Shown here: in pieces, positions 43,411-54,239 of the stretch | Numbering within the stretch: position 1 is the stretch's first letter | Layout: each line of letters starts with the position of its first letter | Source: Gracilariopsis chorda | Taxonomy: Eukaryota > Rhodophyta > Florideophyceae > Gracilariales > Gracilariaceae | Length of the DNA: 64,000 nucleotides | Assembly (NCBI GenBank): GCA_003194525.1 | Contig: NBIV01000058.1 | Span: 1 to 64,000 of the forward strand | Direction: 5' to 3' | The notes under the pieces: model-generated | Told to the model about the DNA's origin: nothing | Databases searched by the model: none | The model's input: only the letters and a program-made list of their open reading frames with translations | Translations under genes and position numbers: made by a program

Positions 43411-44780
43411 TCAGCCAAAACTGCTGTCTATATCTTCCGTCACACCTTGGGACGGCACCTGCGCATTCTCCTGTACGACCCATGCCATGTTTGCGCGAAG
43501 CGCTTGCGTTTCAGCCTTCAGCGCTTCAAACCTAGAGGAGTGACGCACCCACGAACGCACGGTCATCAAGATGTCACCGAGGTGCCACGTACTATCACAC
43601 CTATGGCTATTCATCTCCATTGTTAGGATTTCTAATGCGGTATACGTCGCTGGCTCTAAATAAGTCGGTCTGCGCGAGGGCGGGATATGAACGTCAGGGT
43701 CCCGCACCACTTCCAACGGTGACGGTGAAACAACCACCGGATCATCACCAACGGTCTCTACCATTGGAGGCTCGGCGACTTGCCCGCCTGCGCTCACCGA
43801 CGGACCTGGCGCCCCCTAGGAAGAAGAAGCAGCCGTCAATGCCGGAGGAACAACTGAAGCAGCGAATGCCAATGGAACGAAGTGATCAGTGACCGTTAGA
43901 TCACCACCAGGTACCGTGCCAGGGGCTGTCTCGGGTTTCGGACAAACGAGGTCCTCTACTCCACTGGGAATGGCAGGAAGAGCCAATGACATCAGTAAGA
44001 GACAAGCACCCAGTGGAAAACCCCTGAGCGTTTGGATAGTAGTTGGGAACCGTCTTTCGAGGAACAGATGGAGCAACGCGAAGAGTAAATGCGGAATGAT
44101 TCTTCCCATCGTCTAATCTTGCGGAATGACGAGGAATGGCTTGGAATTTATCGCTTCCATAGTCGTACTAAAGGTAACCAAAGGTGGCGCTCCAGTTCAC
44201 CTGGAGGACGTAATCCAAGAGGCGCTCAATACGCTCAACCCATAGGCAGTCCCCCTTACCGGTTCTGGATCCCACGCCCACGGAGGTACACGACCATCAT
44301 CCGAGGGAGAGGAATAACCTACCCGCTGGGGTGGGACAATAGTTCTCGTGACTCCGCACTCGGTAGTCCTTGGTGCGAATGTTGTACCGAATGCTACACT
44401 TAGATGCGTCGACAAAAGCCATGAGGACGAAGATTGCCGACTCTAATTTGAGTCCCTGCCAGTTTAGCCAGTTTCGGCGGTCCCTTGCTGCGTTGATCAT
44501 CTGCCTGAAATGGTATGAAACCAATGGAGGAGTCGGAACAGCCAGAAGGTTGGAAACTCTCCAGAAATATTGCCATTGGATGTCCCTGAAGAACGGAAGC
44601 CTTTGGTACAACCCGTTGTGGTCGGCAGCTTCCATGTCATGGAACTCCACTTGGTTCCAAGAAAACAAGAACCCGAGGTTCTTTCACATCCTCCCTTCCG
44701 GTGCTGCCAATTCTTTCCAGTGGGAGCGGTCCTTCATCCACTAAATCTGGTCGTATGGCACTGAGCTCGAAAGAAGCCCA
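43411..44780 (-). pseudogene. Antisense accessory ORF of chromovirus B, broken homologue of that in A
   Basis: Same position and strand as in A. Read leftwards from about 44,780: a segment with RSHW...EGR (A: RAQW...EGR) containing stops, FSWNQVEFHDMEAAD (A: CFHNVKFHDLAASD), NLLAVPTPPLVSY (A: NLAVPILPVLAY), FVLMAFVDA (A: FAFVAFIQA) and GRLFLSLG (A: GRLFPLS). Then after frame changes the C-terminal ORF 43411-43797 with YLEPATYTALE (A: LEPEIEEAFA) and SWVRHSSRF (A: TWIRRMHHSGRY), ending in a coiled-coil-like stretch. Conservation of residues while DNA has diverged argues for past selection on the protein. Confidence 0.7.
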
Positions 44781-45016
44781 TTGTCAAAGAAGCGGGGGCT
44801 TATTAGGGAGCCAATTTACCGTACAGAACGCTTCGTGAGAAGCACGTCTATGCCGCTAGCTAATACTTATCTGGCTCAACACCTTTTGCCACGCCCCGAA
44901 CCTCGGCTACCGCAAAATGCCCCTGCACCAATGGTCGCCCTGCATCCCGTCACTAAACGTGAAGTGCCCTCTCTCGACCTATGGACGCTGACAAGAAGCA
45001 TCCCAACCAACATGGC

Positions 45017-45600
45017 TTCCGGCCGCCCTTACGGGAACGTTTTCCAAACTGCTTCCAATGGACTTGAACGGTGATTACGGGAGATAGCACCGATCGGAAC
45101 GACATTTCAAGTGATGCAGAAGCGTTTCTACGTCTCTCCAGAGGGCTGCTTAAGGAGACAGCTCACTCGAACCATTGGAGAAATTGGCATGGCCTCCGGC
45201 CGCCGTCTACGGCACCTTTTTCCAAAGACTCCCACACGGCACGAATGACGACTCCAGCGAATGCCGAAGGCACAGAAGCCGACGGGAATGAACAACGCAA
45301 GGCGCAGACCTCCGGGACAGTCGGTCCAAATGACGCTTGCGCCACTAACCGAAAATTTCGACATTTCTTTCGGCCGCCCTGGTGGGCAATTTTATCCAAA
45401 GGTTCCTACAAGGTATCCTGTGTGACTCCAGGCCGCAGTGAGGCATGGGCACGCCGATGGCTACAGCAAATTTGATCTCTGAGCATCACTGGACGCTCAA
45501 ACCAGGTGAAGCTTACATGATACCCGAAGGAAATTTTGGCAGTGCCTCCGGCCGCCCTATCGGGCAACTTTTCCGATGGCTTCCTAGAGGTATGACTCAC
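45017..45600 (+). repeat. Tandem repeat of about 177 bp, four copies
   Basis: The signature YTCGGCCGCC or TCCGGCCGCC, followed by a TACGGG-like step and TTTTCCAAAG, recurs at 45017, 45195, 45369 and 45547 (steps 178, 174 and 178). Copies are diverged outside the signature. They lie between the antisense ORF and the 3' LTR of element B. Confidence 0.65.
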
Positions 45601-45868
45601 CGCTCACCAATGGTCTGGTACACGAGCACAGCCACTTCGCGACTCCAATGGATGAGATCGGGCCCCCCAGGGTTTGGTAAAATGCCTAGCGAGACAGGAA
45701 AGACATGCAGCACCTCCAGAAACGCACAGTTCCGACCGTCGGTGACACTGCTGCGCGGGTGAACAAGCGCCTATTCTCTTAGCCGAATACAGCACCCAAA
45801 GAACTGAAGGTGGAGGCGTGAATGGTTCATGAACTTTGCCAAGACGGCAAAGTCCAGGCGGGGAGGTA

Positions 45869-46339
45869 TGTGATATAGCGAGCCTGCGAGCAGGGCGCTC
45901 CCATAGGCTGGGGTCCCCGCGGGCCAGGCGCATTGCTGGAGTGTGCCAGGTTGCGGCACACGTGTCCTTTGGCAGGACGAATTGGTATTTAATTTCTAAC
46001 CTCTAATATTTGTACCATAGCTAATGTAGATAGTATACGTGGTGTGTTCCATTAGAGTGCACCACACCGGAGGGTGTGGCGCTTCACAGGCGATACTTAG
46101 GCTGCTCCAGGTGCGTCTCCTTCCACGGGTAAAGTCAGAGACCCTTTTGGCTTCTTTCACCCACTTCGGTACAATGGCCATCATCCTTATGGTTTATAAG
46201 TCGGTGTTACGCCGCTCGCCGTCTCCTGTAGGCACTGCAATTATCACCGCCCCAGTGCACCTTTGTAGTGGTCTCGCCATTGGCCCCTATCTTTTGGACC
46301 CTTTCCTTCTTAGTTAGTGCACCGTGCCACTATATTATA
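45869..46339 (+). repeat. 3' LTR of chromovirus B
   Basis: 471 bp, aligned with 23304-23758; begins TGTGATATAGCGA and ends CCACTATATTATA, followed by the ATCAT target duplication. Confidence 0.8.
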
Positions 46340-46808
46340 ATCATAATGGAATACTATACAGCTTAGACGTTGACGAAGCTTCATCTCAGACTGGTTTTTG
46401 TTCTTCTTATATATTGATTCTAACTTCGTCCATACTTCTATTGAGTTGCAATGCTCTCCGTATAGTATGTCTGAGACGAATACAATGGGTTGTGTGCGTA
46501 GGGTTGGCACGATAATAGAACGTGCTTTCCTATTGGCATCGTCCCAGCGCTTTTGCGCTTGGGCGATACTTTTTCCATCTATGGATCGCTCATGAGTAAG
46601 CATAAAGAGTGCTTGTGAGGCGTGCATAAAGTTGCGAACGTATATCCGCGAAGTACAGTACTCTTTATTCCCACGTAAGCGAGGGATGCGCCTTGTATCT
46701 GTAATTCGATCACCACCAATACCTGGGAGACTGGTAGTAAGAGAGAAGAGTAGTACTTTGTTATCTTCAACGCTCCATTACCTTGCAAGGGATTTTTCTT
46801 GGTGGGGA
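46340..46808 (-). pseudogene. Copia gag N-terminal part
   Basis: Read leftwards from the LTR. The clear part is 46627-46340: WDDANRKARSIIVPTL, a W-x-x-L-E-S-I-Y-K-K segment and KLRQRLSCIVFHYD. This is the usual copia Gag (UBN2-like) helix pattern. It is cut by chromovirus B after HYD and resumes at 23303. The part nearest the LTR is frame-shifted. Confidence 0.75.
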
Positions 46809-47641
46809 TCAAATGCAACGCCCTCAGGGAGGGATTCTTGGTACTTGAATGCTTTCCCGATATTATCGGTTGTGTAGTGTGTATATGAACTACGCCCCAC
46901 AATGATGGATATGGACACGTGGGACACGGTTTTGGGTCAAATGGCGGTTGGCCACAGTAGTGGATGTTGCCACGGAATGTGGAGTATTTTTGTTAATATT
47001 ATTTATTATTTTCACACCCATTTCTGGAAAGCTAGTACTTAGTGCGACGGCGCACTGCCGTCGCACCAATAAACGTTCCCCAAGAAGGGACCCAAACCTG
47101 GGGAATTGGCACTAGTTGTTGCCGCTTCCGCGCGTTCTCGACTCCTCCTTGGAGGGAAACGCCGTGAACCACGGGACCCCTAACCCCGTTCTGCACCTAA
47201 AGAGCCCCATCCTTGGGAGTATAATTATTCCAATCACATTGGTGTTTCGCCCTGTATAGTGAGTCCTGTCCACCGGCATTGCCGTATTTGTTCGTCGCTC
47301 TCGCGACTCACCCTCGCCAACTCTTCCTCCTTTCCCTTCACTCTTCCTCCTTTCCCCCTTTCAGGGTAGTACATCCCACTACCCGCGGCCCTCCTGTGTG
47401 CACCCGCTCACACGCCCCCACGTACGTGGAAACATACCTCTACTGAGGATCACACCCCGCTCACGCGGATACCGATTCTTCGCCTTCACCTCCCGACGCA
47501 AGTCGCGACAGGTGCCCCTGGTCTTAGAAACCGGCTTCGCCGTGACACCTCTGGAAGGGCTCTAACCAACTGGGTTCACCTCGTGAGAGGAAGATCCCGA
47601 ACGTCTTTCGGTGTTTTTCCCCTTTGGGGCATTGCACCACA
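46809..47641 (-). repeat. 5' LTR of the nested-host copia element
   Basis: 833 bp, very similar to the solo LTR 22439-23263. On the minus strand it starts TGTGGTGCAATGCCCC. A CCAATGTGATTGG block and a TATA-like AATTATAC follow, then the hairpin GTGCGACGGC/GCCGTCGCAC (47042-47066) with AATAAA-type polyadenylation sequences just after it. It borders gag directly on its left. Confidence 0.82.
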
Positions 47642-48920
47642 GGGGACACTGGCAGGAGATGTTATCCCCGATGCCCCTAAAGTTCAGACCTCTGACTCCG
47701 GGTTAGACTCTCCCAGTGAGTGGTGATTTGCTACGGCCGGAAAAGTTCTGCACCAACCAGAACTTGGCACGCGCTTTCCTATGGAATGTAAAGGAGAGGC
47801 AACTAACAAGGGATATGTGCTCACCAGTAAACCTTTTCTAGTTCCTTGCGGATGCTTGCTTGGCAAGGGTTTCTCTGGTATCAATAACAACGATGTAGTC
47901 CGGTCTGAACGAGGAGACACCCTGTCTCCGAGGATTTGCAGAGCACACTCCAGCAGAACCAGTTATGCGGTGTGATTAGTAGCCCTCAAAGTACGGGCAC
48001 ATCATGTAAGGCAATCTTCACTGCGGCGATGGACTGCCAAAACAAATACATAGACTACTGGGTGTTTCCTGAAAACACAACTCGCATTTGTTGTGCACTC
48101 AATTGTCAAACAGCTCCGCACGTGTACGGTTTCCAAATTTTGGTGGAGGGGTAGCAGTCAGAAGGGCTTCAATTGAGACACGGCTTCATTTGAGACGAAT
48201 TTCTTGACAAGAAGGTTGCTGAATATGAGAAAACCTTGTTCTGTTTTTGTAAATATGTGACTTCCACTACAGATCCAAACAAAGACAACATACCCCTAAT
48301 AGCTTCAAAAAAGTGGTTTCGAACTTTAATGTGAAGTAGTCAATGGTAAAAGCTTTTGCGGCTTCCGTTTAGAAGAAAGAATAGTAGATAGGCTTTAAAA
48401 AAGCCTTTTATTTTTGGTTAACGTTTATTGTGTAGCTGCTGACTTTTCTTCTAATTTGTGCACAAAACACGTCTGGCATTGAATTTTGTTAATAAAATCA
48501 AGAAAGTTGGTTATATTAACACTGCCGCAACTAGTAAATTAGTTTTCCTACTGTTTGAATTAATGCAGTTAAACTAAAAAGATTTGGTGCCAAAATGACA
48601 AAATACAACACAAGTCTCACGAGACGAAAAGAAGTCCAACTTTGTCTTTGTCTCAAGTTAAGCCATTTTTTTCTACCATCGGTTCGGTAAATACCAAAGG
48701 CTGTGCAGAATTTTTCATTTTGTACTGCTTTGAATGTGCTCCAGGTTCAGGCCCTTTTACTGCTACCCTCTGTCATACAAAAAGAGCGCTGCGGAGCAAA
48801 TACCGTCTTCGAAATTTTATTCCAAATTTACTCTCTATAGTTCTTCAACCACGTCTTGTGTCAAAGTGCTTATCTTTTTGGTACACTGGAGCAAACGTAT
48901 ACCAGTGGAGTTCGGCCGTG
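47642..48920. other. Unassigned flank of the copia stack
   Basis: Two adjacent plus frames (47781-47975 and 47936-48154) look protein-like (MDCQNKYIDYWVFPENTTR) and may be fragments of one broken gene, not recognised. 48,200-48,600 is A/T-rich without features. Confidence 0.3.
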
Positions 48921-49078
48921 ACATATGGTCACAATTTTATACATGACCAAAATGTGTTTCCATGAAAGGCAAACTGTTGTTTCTACAATTATATGCTCTA
49001 TATCATTTCTTTCGTATAACATGAGATTTTGTTAAGCTCCATCGGCGTTGCGCTATGCTCAGCAATCTACCGTTGGCA
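48921..49078 (+). repeat. Diverged direct repeat, copy 1
   Basis: Shares with 50132-50305 the ordered blocks GGTCACAATTT...ATGACCAAAAT, ACTGTTGT, GGCTCCATC-like and GCGCT-GCT-AGCAA-CTACCGTTGG. The GGTCA...TGACC arms can pair. Confidence 0.55.
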
Positions 49079-50131
49079 CCTGTGGGCGCCATCACAAAAC
49101 AGTGATGTGGGGGGGCCAAACTTGGCAATGAAGTAGGATAAGAAGGGTGTCCTTCTAGCTCAAAAGCCCTGTAGAGATGAAAATGATAAACAGAAAACAC
49201 GAAGAAATGGAATTTCAGAGACCAAAAGGACTCAATCTGCTAACCAAATAAGAAAATAAAAATAGAGAGCAGGAGTCTCAATCCCAGAAAATGTCTTCAA
49301 AACTTCTTGAAACGGCACGCGACCAAATAATTATGTCAATGACCCCTAGGAGTGAGACCCCCGGCTTCCGGTCAGACACTCCAGATGTGAAGCAATCCTG
49401 CGCTAAACAAAAGCAGTATCGTACAATCCTTACAGGTCTTCAAAAAGATAGCTACAAACAGCGGAATATGCCTTCAATATGCATCCAATCTGGCGCTTTT
49501 TAGGAAATATTACACGGCACATCTTCTGTGGACAGCTTCCCGTGCAGCACTTCCGTCCAATAACCATCAGTTCTTTTGACCGACACAGTTATCCGACCAA
49601 AGTTCAGGTGGGTCTCACGGACGACAAAAGTAACTTTGGTACACGCTGCCTGTCTCCCGTCTACGCTTGGAGCGCTCTAACTGGTCTTACCGACGGCAGT
49701 ACCACACTCCGAGTATGTACGTAGCGGCAAACGCCTCAATAGGTGCAAGTAATGTTTGAATGGTTGATAGAGTGACTTGGAAAGGCTGGGGGGTGAGGTG
49801 TTTGTGTGGATGTGATGATGAGTTGAGTCCAGACCGAAATCCGGGCGTCAACTTGCCTTTTTATAGCTTCTAAAAGCACTCGAAACAACGCAGAAGCGCA
49901 TTACTACTTTGTACTTACTCATTTGTGCGTGTAGATTACTCCATTTGATTCTAGCAGCCTCCCGAGCTTCACACATACCAATGAGACTCTGTCTCCTGGG
50001 GCCAGCCTCACAGAAATACAATAGCAATGCTGGGCCAACGAGGCTAAGAATGCTGTTGGAGCAGCTGGAACACTCTACAACTGTGTTGCAGCATTTTCGG
50101 AACATTCTACACGTTTTGCAACTAAAAATTC
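49079..50131. other. Spacer, no supported gene
   Basis: Only short frames. The plus stretch 49291-49724 contains two open frames in succession without family signal. Confidence 0.4.
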
Positions 50132-50305
50132 TACTTTGGTCGTGGTGTTTGGTCACAATTTGATATGACCAAAATATGCTTTCAGGAACGATCCACTGTT
50201 GTCTCTCCGAGTTTTTGCTTTATTTCTTTTCTTCCGTAGAAAATGTGGTTCGGGTAGGCTCCATCAGTTTTGCGCTTTGCTGAGCAACCTACCGTTGGTA
50301 CATAT
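50132..50305 (+). repeat. Diverged direct repeat, copy 2
   Basis: Counterpart of 48921-49078, with the inverted arms TTTGGTCA/TGACCAAA clearer here (about 50148-50174). Confidence 0.55.
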
Positions 50306-51530
50306 TATCAGGTTGCTTTTTTTTCCATCATGCTTGTAAAATATGTTTTACTAAGACATTTCTCTTTTTTATAGAATAGAAGCTATACTACACGGTTTTA
50401 AATTACTAGAGACATTCTTCAATTTGTTTTAATAGTTATGAATGATTTCTCATCTTCTGCTTAAAAGGTATTGAAGGTTTAAGCTATGTTGGGGGGCCAA
50501 ACGATTAATACACGAAACAAATCTCTGAAAATACATCTTAAATCTTCATTGACCGGAAATACCAAATTGCAATCTCCAAAAGACACAGACATCTCAGCAT
50601 AACTTAAAACTTTAGTATTGAGGGTACGGTTAATAGATTTATGACAACGTTGAAAGAAATTCCAGCAATTTGTTTCACGTTCTAGGAAGCGTAGAAAGAA
50701 ATCATTTTACTTCAGAGTTGTCTGAAGTCTGTAGAGCACAGGCATCCGTTTAGATTCAATTTTATTTGAGCAGGTTTTTATTCGGTGCCACCCAGCTTCC
50801 AACGTGAAAGCTGAGCTTTCTGTCCATACAAATATAAAGCCCTCTCACTCACCGCTTTCCCGCCTTCGGCAAAAGGTAACTAGTGGAGGCGCACACCACT
50901 AAGTGTTTTGCCCTCCTTTCTGCATCTCCCTCTATCTGTGCACAAACAAGCGTGCCATAATTTAAATCCTCCCCCACTTCTTTTGTGCGACGTCGTACTC
51001 TGAGAAAGGGCAAATGCGTTGAGTTAAATGGCCAGTACACTAATATTCAACGGTGAAGATGTCTAAGTCTCAAAATTGAGTTCATTAGAGAAAAGCCTGC
51101 CGACGAAAATGCAACTACGCTTCTCTATCATGTACAAAGGAAAGTAATTGACGCCTACCATAACCCTTGTGCTGCAGACGGTGTATTTGTGCTGCCAAAG
51201 ACTACAAACTCGCGAATCCTGGATTCTTCAAAGATATCGCAGAGAATGTTGAGCTCCAGGATACATTTGAAGAGCATTGATGTTCAAAATGAGGTATGGT
51301 GATACATTAGTATGTTTGCAGGGGACAGATTCCTGCTTTGATAAGGCGCAGCATAATATGGAAGCCAAGTTCAGACTCCTCATGAATGCAGTGACGGAAC
51401 AAATGGACATGATACAGTTCGTTCTTTTTCGTACGGTTGCTGACTAAAGTGCTTCAAAGGCAACGATGAACGAATTTATCGCATCTGGAGAAAATCTAAA
51501 CTCTTCTTCTAGTACGAAGAATCTACTAGG
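50306..51530. other. Spacer, no supported gene
   Basis: A/T-rich with short frames only. Nothing recognised on either strand. Confidence 0.4.
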
Positions 51531-52309
51531 AGAAGTGCAACCCGTTCAGGGAGGTACTTTCGGAACTTGGTTGGTTTCCTGAATGTTTTGGTAATGTAGA
51601 TAATGCATGACCCACGCTCACTAATAGGGGATTGGAAGATTCAACTGGGCGTTGGCCACAGTAGTGGACATAAACCACAAATGCGGAGTATTTTAACTCA
51701 ATTTTATTTATTAATTTACTCCCATTTCTTGGGTTGTTAGTACTTGCGACGGTGAGTTGCCGTCGCACCAATATAGCTTCCCAAATAAGAGACCCCAATC
51801 TGAGGAATTGGGTCTAGATCTCGCCACCTTCGCTTTCTCTATGCCCCATATTGGAGGGAATTGCCGTATTTTTTGGAAAAGCTATTCCCGTCGCCCGTGC
51901 AGAGGACCCCAGTAATGGGAATGTTATTTTAACTACTTTAGTGTTCGCTTTTATATAATGGTTACTTACCAGCACTGCCGTTTACTTCCGTCACTACTCT
52001 CGTGACTCAAGAGTCCCCTTTTCTTCTTCCCTTTACAGAGCGGCTTTCCTGCTGCCTGTTGCCCTTGTTTGCATGTGCCACTTATGTGGAAACCTTACCT
52101 CTCGGGAGGACAGTCACTCCCACAAACAGCTCTTGCGGAAACATTCTTGGCTCAACCTCCCTGCGCAAGGCGCAATGGTCGGCTTCGGACTTACAACATG
52201 ACATATTTGTGCCAACTTTGGTAGGTCTGTACCGAATTGGGTTCACCTCTAACGGGGAACGATCCCTAACGTCTTTCGGTATTCTCCCGCTCACGGTTAT
52301 TGCACCACA
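51531..52309 (-). mobile_element. Older solo LTR of the copia family, 779 bp
   Basis: Runs AGAAGTGCAAC...TTGCACCACA, colinear with the other two LTRs but clearly more diverged. Flanks CTAGG (51526-51530) and CTACG (52310-52314) form a 4 of 5 target duplication. The central hairpin TGCGACGG/CCGTCGCA is kept (51745-51767). No copia coding sequence adjoins it, so it is a solo LTR. Confidence 0.78.
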
Positions 52310-52715
52310 CTACGCACTGAAAGCTCGGAGTAAATAGGATACGCTGCCAGCCAGAGCAGAGAGTAGAGAGTGTGGAATCCAATGTGAAAAAATTGACTGA
52401 AAAGCTTGCACATCTAACAGTACTGGTACAAAATGTATTGCACAGCATTTGCGGTACTTTATTAGATATTGCGCCTCATATAGAGATTATACCGTGCGGT
52501 AGAGCAATCTCTGGATGTCAATTGCTCGATGTCAAAATCAATTGCAAATTCTCAATATACATTATATTAGTTGCCACTTTGGCACACATAGCACACGTGT
52601 AGTGGCTTCTGCTCGTAACATTTAGGAATAGCAATCATTGAAAGCGGCTTCTGGCCGCATGTTGAGCTTGTAGCGAGTAAAGTTACTTACTTCCTTTATT
52701 ATGGTAGCTTTAGAA

Positions 52716-52776
52716 GGCTCTACGAACGCTATTGCAAGGGAATGCTTACAATAGCGTCCGTAGAGCCCCGGGGCTC
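52716..52776. repeat. Long hairpin followed by a GC palindrome
   Basis: GGCTCTACGAACGCTATTG (52716-52734) pairs with 52749-52767 at 18 of 19 positions around a 14-nt loop. It is followed by the perfect palindrome GAGCCCCGGGGCTC (52763-52776). It could fold as a small-RNA precursor or be the end of a foldback element. Confidence 0.75.
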
Positions 52777-52867
52777 CACAAAACCTAGAGTACTAATCGC
52801 TGTAGAGTTCATAAAAGCATTTTCATGTGTGATTTGCTAATTACTACATTACAGTAATTCTAAGAAA

Positions 52868-54170
52868 TGACTGCAGTACCAACCAATGAGGCTGAAGCAC
52901 GACAAGTTTATGTGTGTAATTGGATGCTAATGCAGTCATTATCAGAGGGGTCTCTGCTCAGCAGCATGCTTTGCTACTGTTGCTGCTCACATTCTGACCA
53001 GAGGAGAGGCGTTGCGCGAAATGAAAGTTTTCCACACGCGTATAGGGGCGTGCAAGACGGCTTATTCGCACAACACCTCCATTCAATCAACCCCCCACCT
53101 CATACATGAATAAATCATTAGAGTGGAGAGACAAGTGGATGCAGCCTTTGGCCTCAGCGGCGCTGCACGCCGCGAAGTTTTAGTAGCTTTGTTTATTGAG
53201 TAGCTTTCGGAGACTCTCTGGGCACTTCTCTTGCTAACGCCGGCAATAAAACCCGTAGAACACCAGAGTGCCGCAACGCCTGGAGTAAATAGAGCCTTGG
53301 ATAGTTGTTTTGCTCAATAGCATATGATTCTTTATCATTGCATAGCCAATCACATAGAATAAGTGCCTAAATTGACTGCAATTCCGGCCAATGAGGGTAA
53401 AGCGCAACACGATGTTGTTTGTAACTGGCCGGCACTGCAGTCATTATGCAGCAAGTTTTGCTGCTGCTGCTGAACTTTATAAATTGCAGGAAGACGTTGT
53501 GCCAAATGAGATTTTGGGATTTGCGTAGATGGGCAGGCAAGGCGGTTTATTGGCGCCACGCCTTCAATCAGTCAACGGCATCACCCTCATATTCTTTTAA
53601 ACGCTTAGAAGGGGAGAGAGAAGTGGATGAAGCCTTCGGCTGCGAGTGGAGCTGCGTGCCGCTAAATGAGAGGGACATTGGGGATCTGCAAGCCATTTCT
53701 CTTCGCTAGTGCCCTCTAACGGCTTACATATCGATAACGGCCGCGGTGCTGGGAGTGACTATGTAATAGAGTTGCAAATGTTCGCATACGCGTTGGTGAT
53801 TGGCTGACACTGCAGAGGTCTGTGTAGCGTACAATTGTATTGTAATTGGCTGGCATTGCCAAAATGACTGCAGTGCCCGCTACTGTGAAACAGGGTAGAT
53901 GGCACTGATATAGTCCCAGCAACTGGTAGAGTGTATTGTAATTTGCTGTAACTATACAATTGACGCATTGCCAGCCACTTGGCAGCAGCGGCAGTGAATG
54001 TACAGCAGCAGCCAATGACGGTTGAGCTTTGCTGCTGATGCTGCTGCTGTTGATGCTGGTACTGGTGGTGAAGCTTTTGTATGGCAGGGAGGTGTTGCCC
54101 TAAGCGACGTTATCACACGCATTGGAGCGGGCGCGCAAGCGTTCTTACTGGCGCAATGCCTCCATTCAAT
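52868..54170 (+). repeat. Three degenerate units of about 500 bp
   Basis: TGACTGCA followed by a CCAATGAGG-like block recurs at 52868, 53373 and 53865. The block CCTCCATTCAATCAAC or its variant recurs at 53077, 53560 and 54139. A GCAGTCATTAT-type and GCTGCTGCT-rich sections are also shared. Units are strongly diverged; coding frames inside are short and not conserved. Confidence 0.5.
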
Positions 54171-54239
54171 CAACAACTACCGCCTCATTCCCGAGGCAAT
54201 TCTGAAAGCAGAGAGATACTTTTGTCTATCTTTTTAATA

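Larger units (their letters stand above)
23304..46339 (+). mobile_element. Ty3/gypsy chromovirus B, interrupted by element A and by a small foldback element
   Basis: LTRs 23304-23758 (455 bp) and 45869-46339 (471 bp; the difference is an indel in the GCCATTGGCCCC region) both start TGYGATATAGCGA. The target duplication is ACCAT (23299-23303) against ATCAT (46340-46344), 4 of 5, lying in copia gag. After removing A (25,658-36,518) and the 744-bp element, B is about 11.4 kb. Order: LTR, gag, protease, RT, RNase H, integrase, chromodomain, antisense ORF homologue, about 177-bp tandem repeats, LTR. Pol has many stops, so it is dead. The word CCAATGG/CCATTGG is strongly over-represented throughout. 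Confidence 0.85.
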
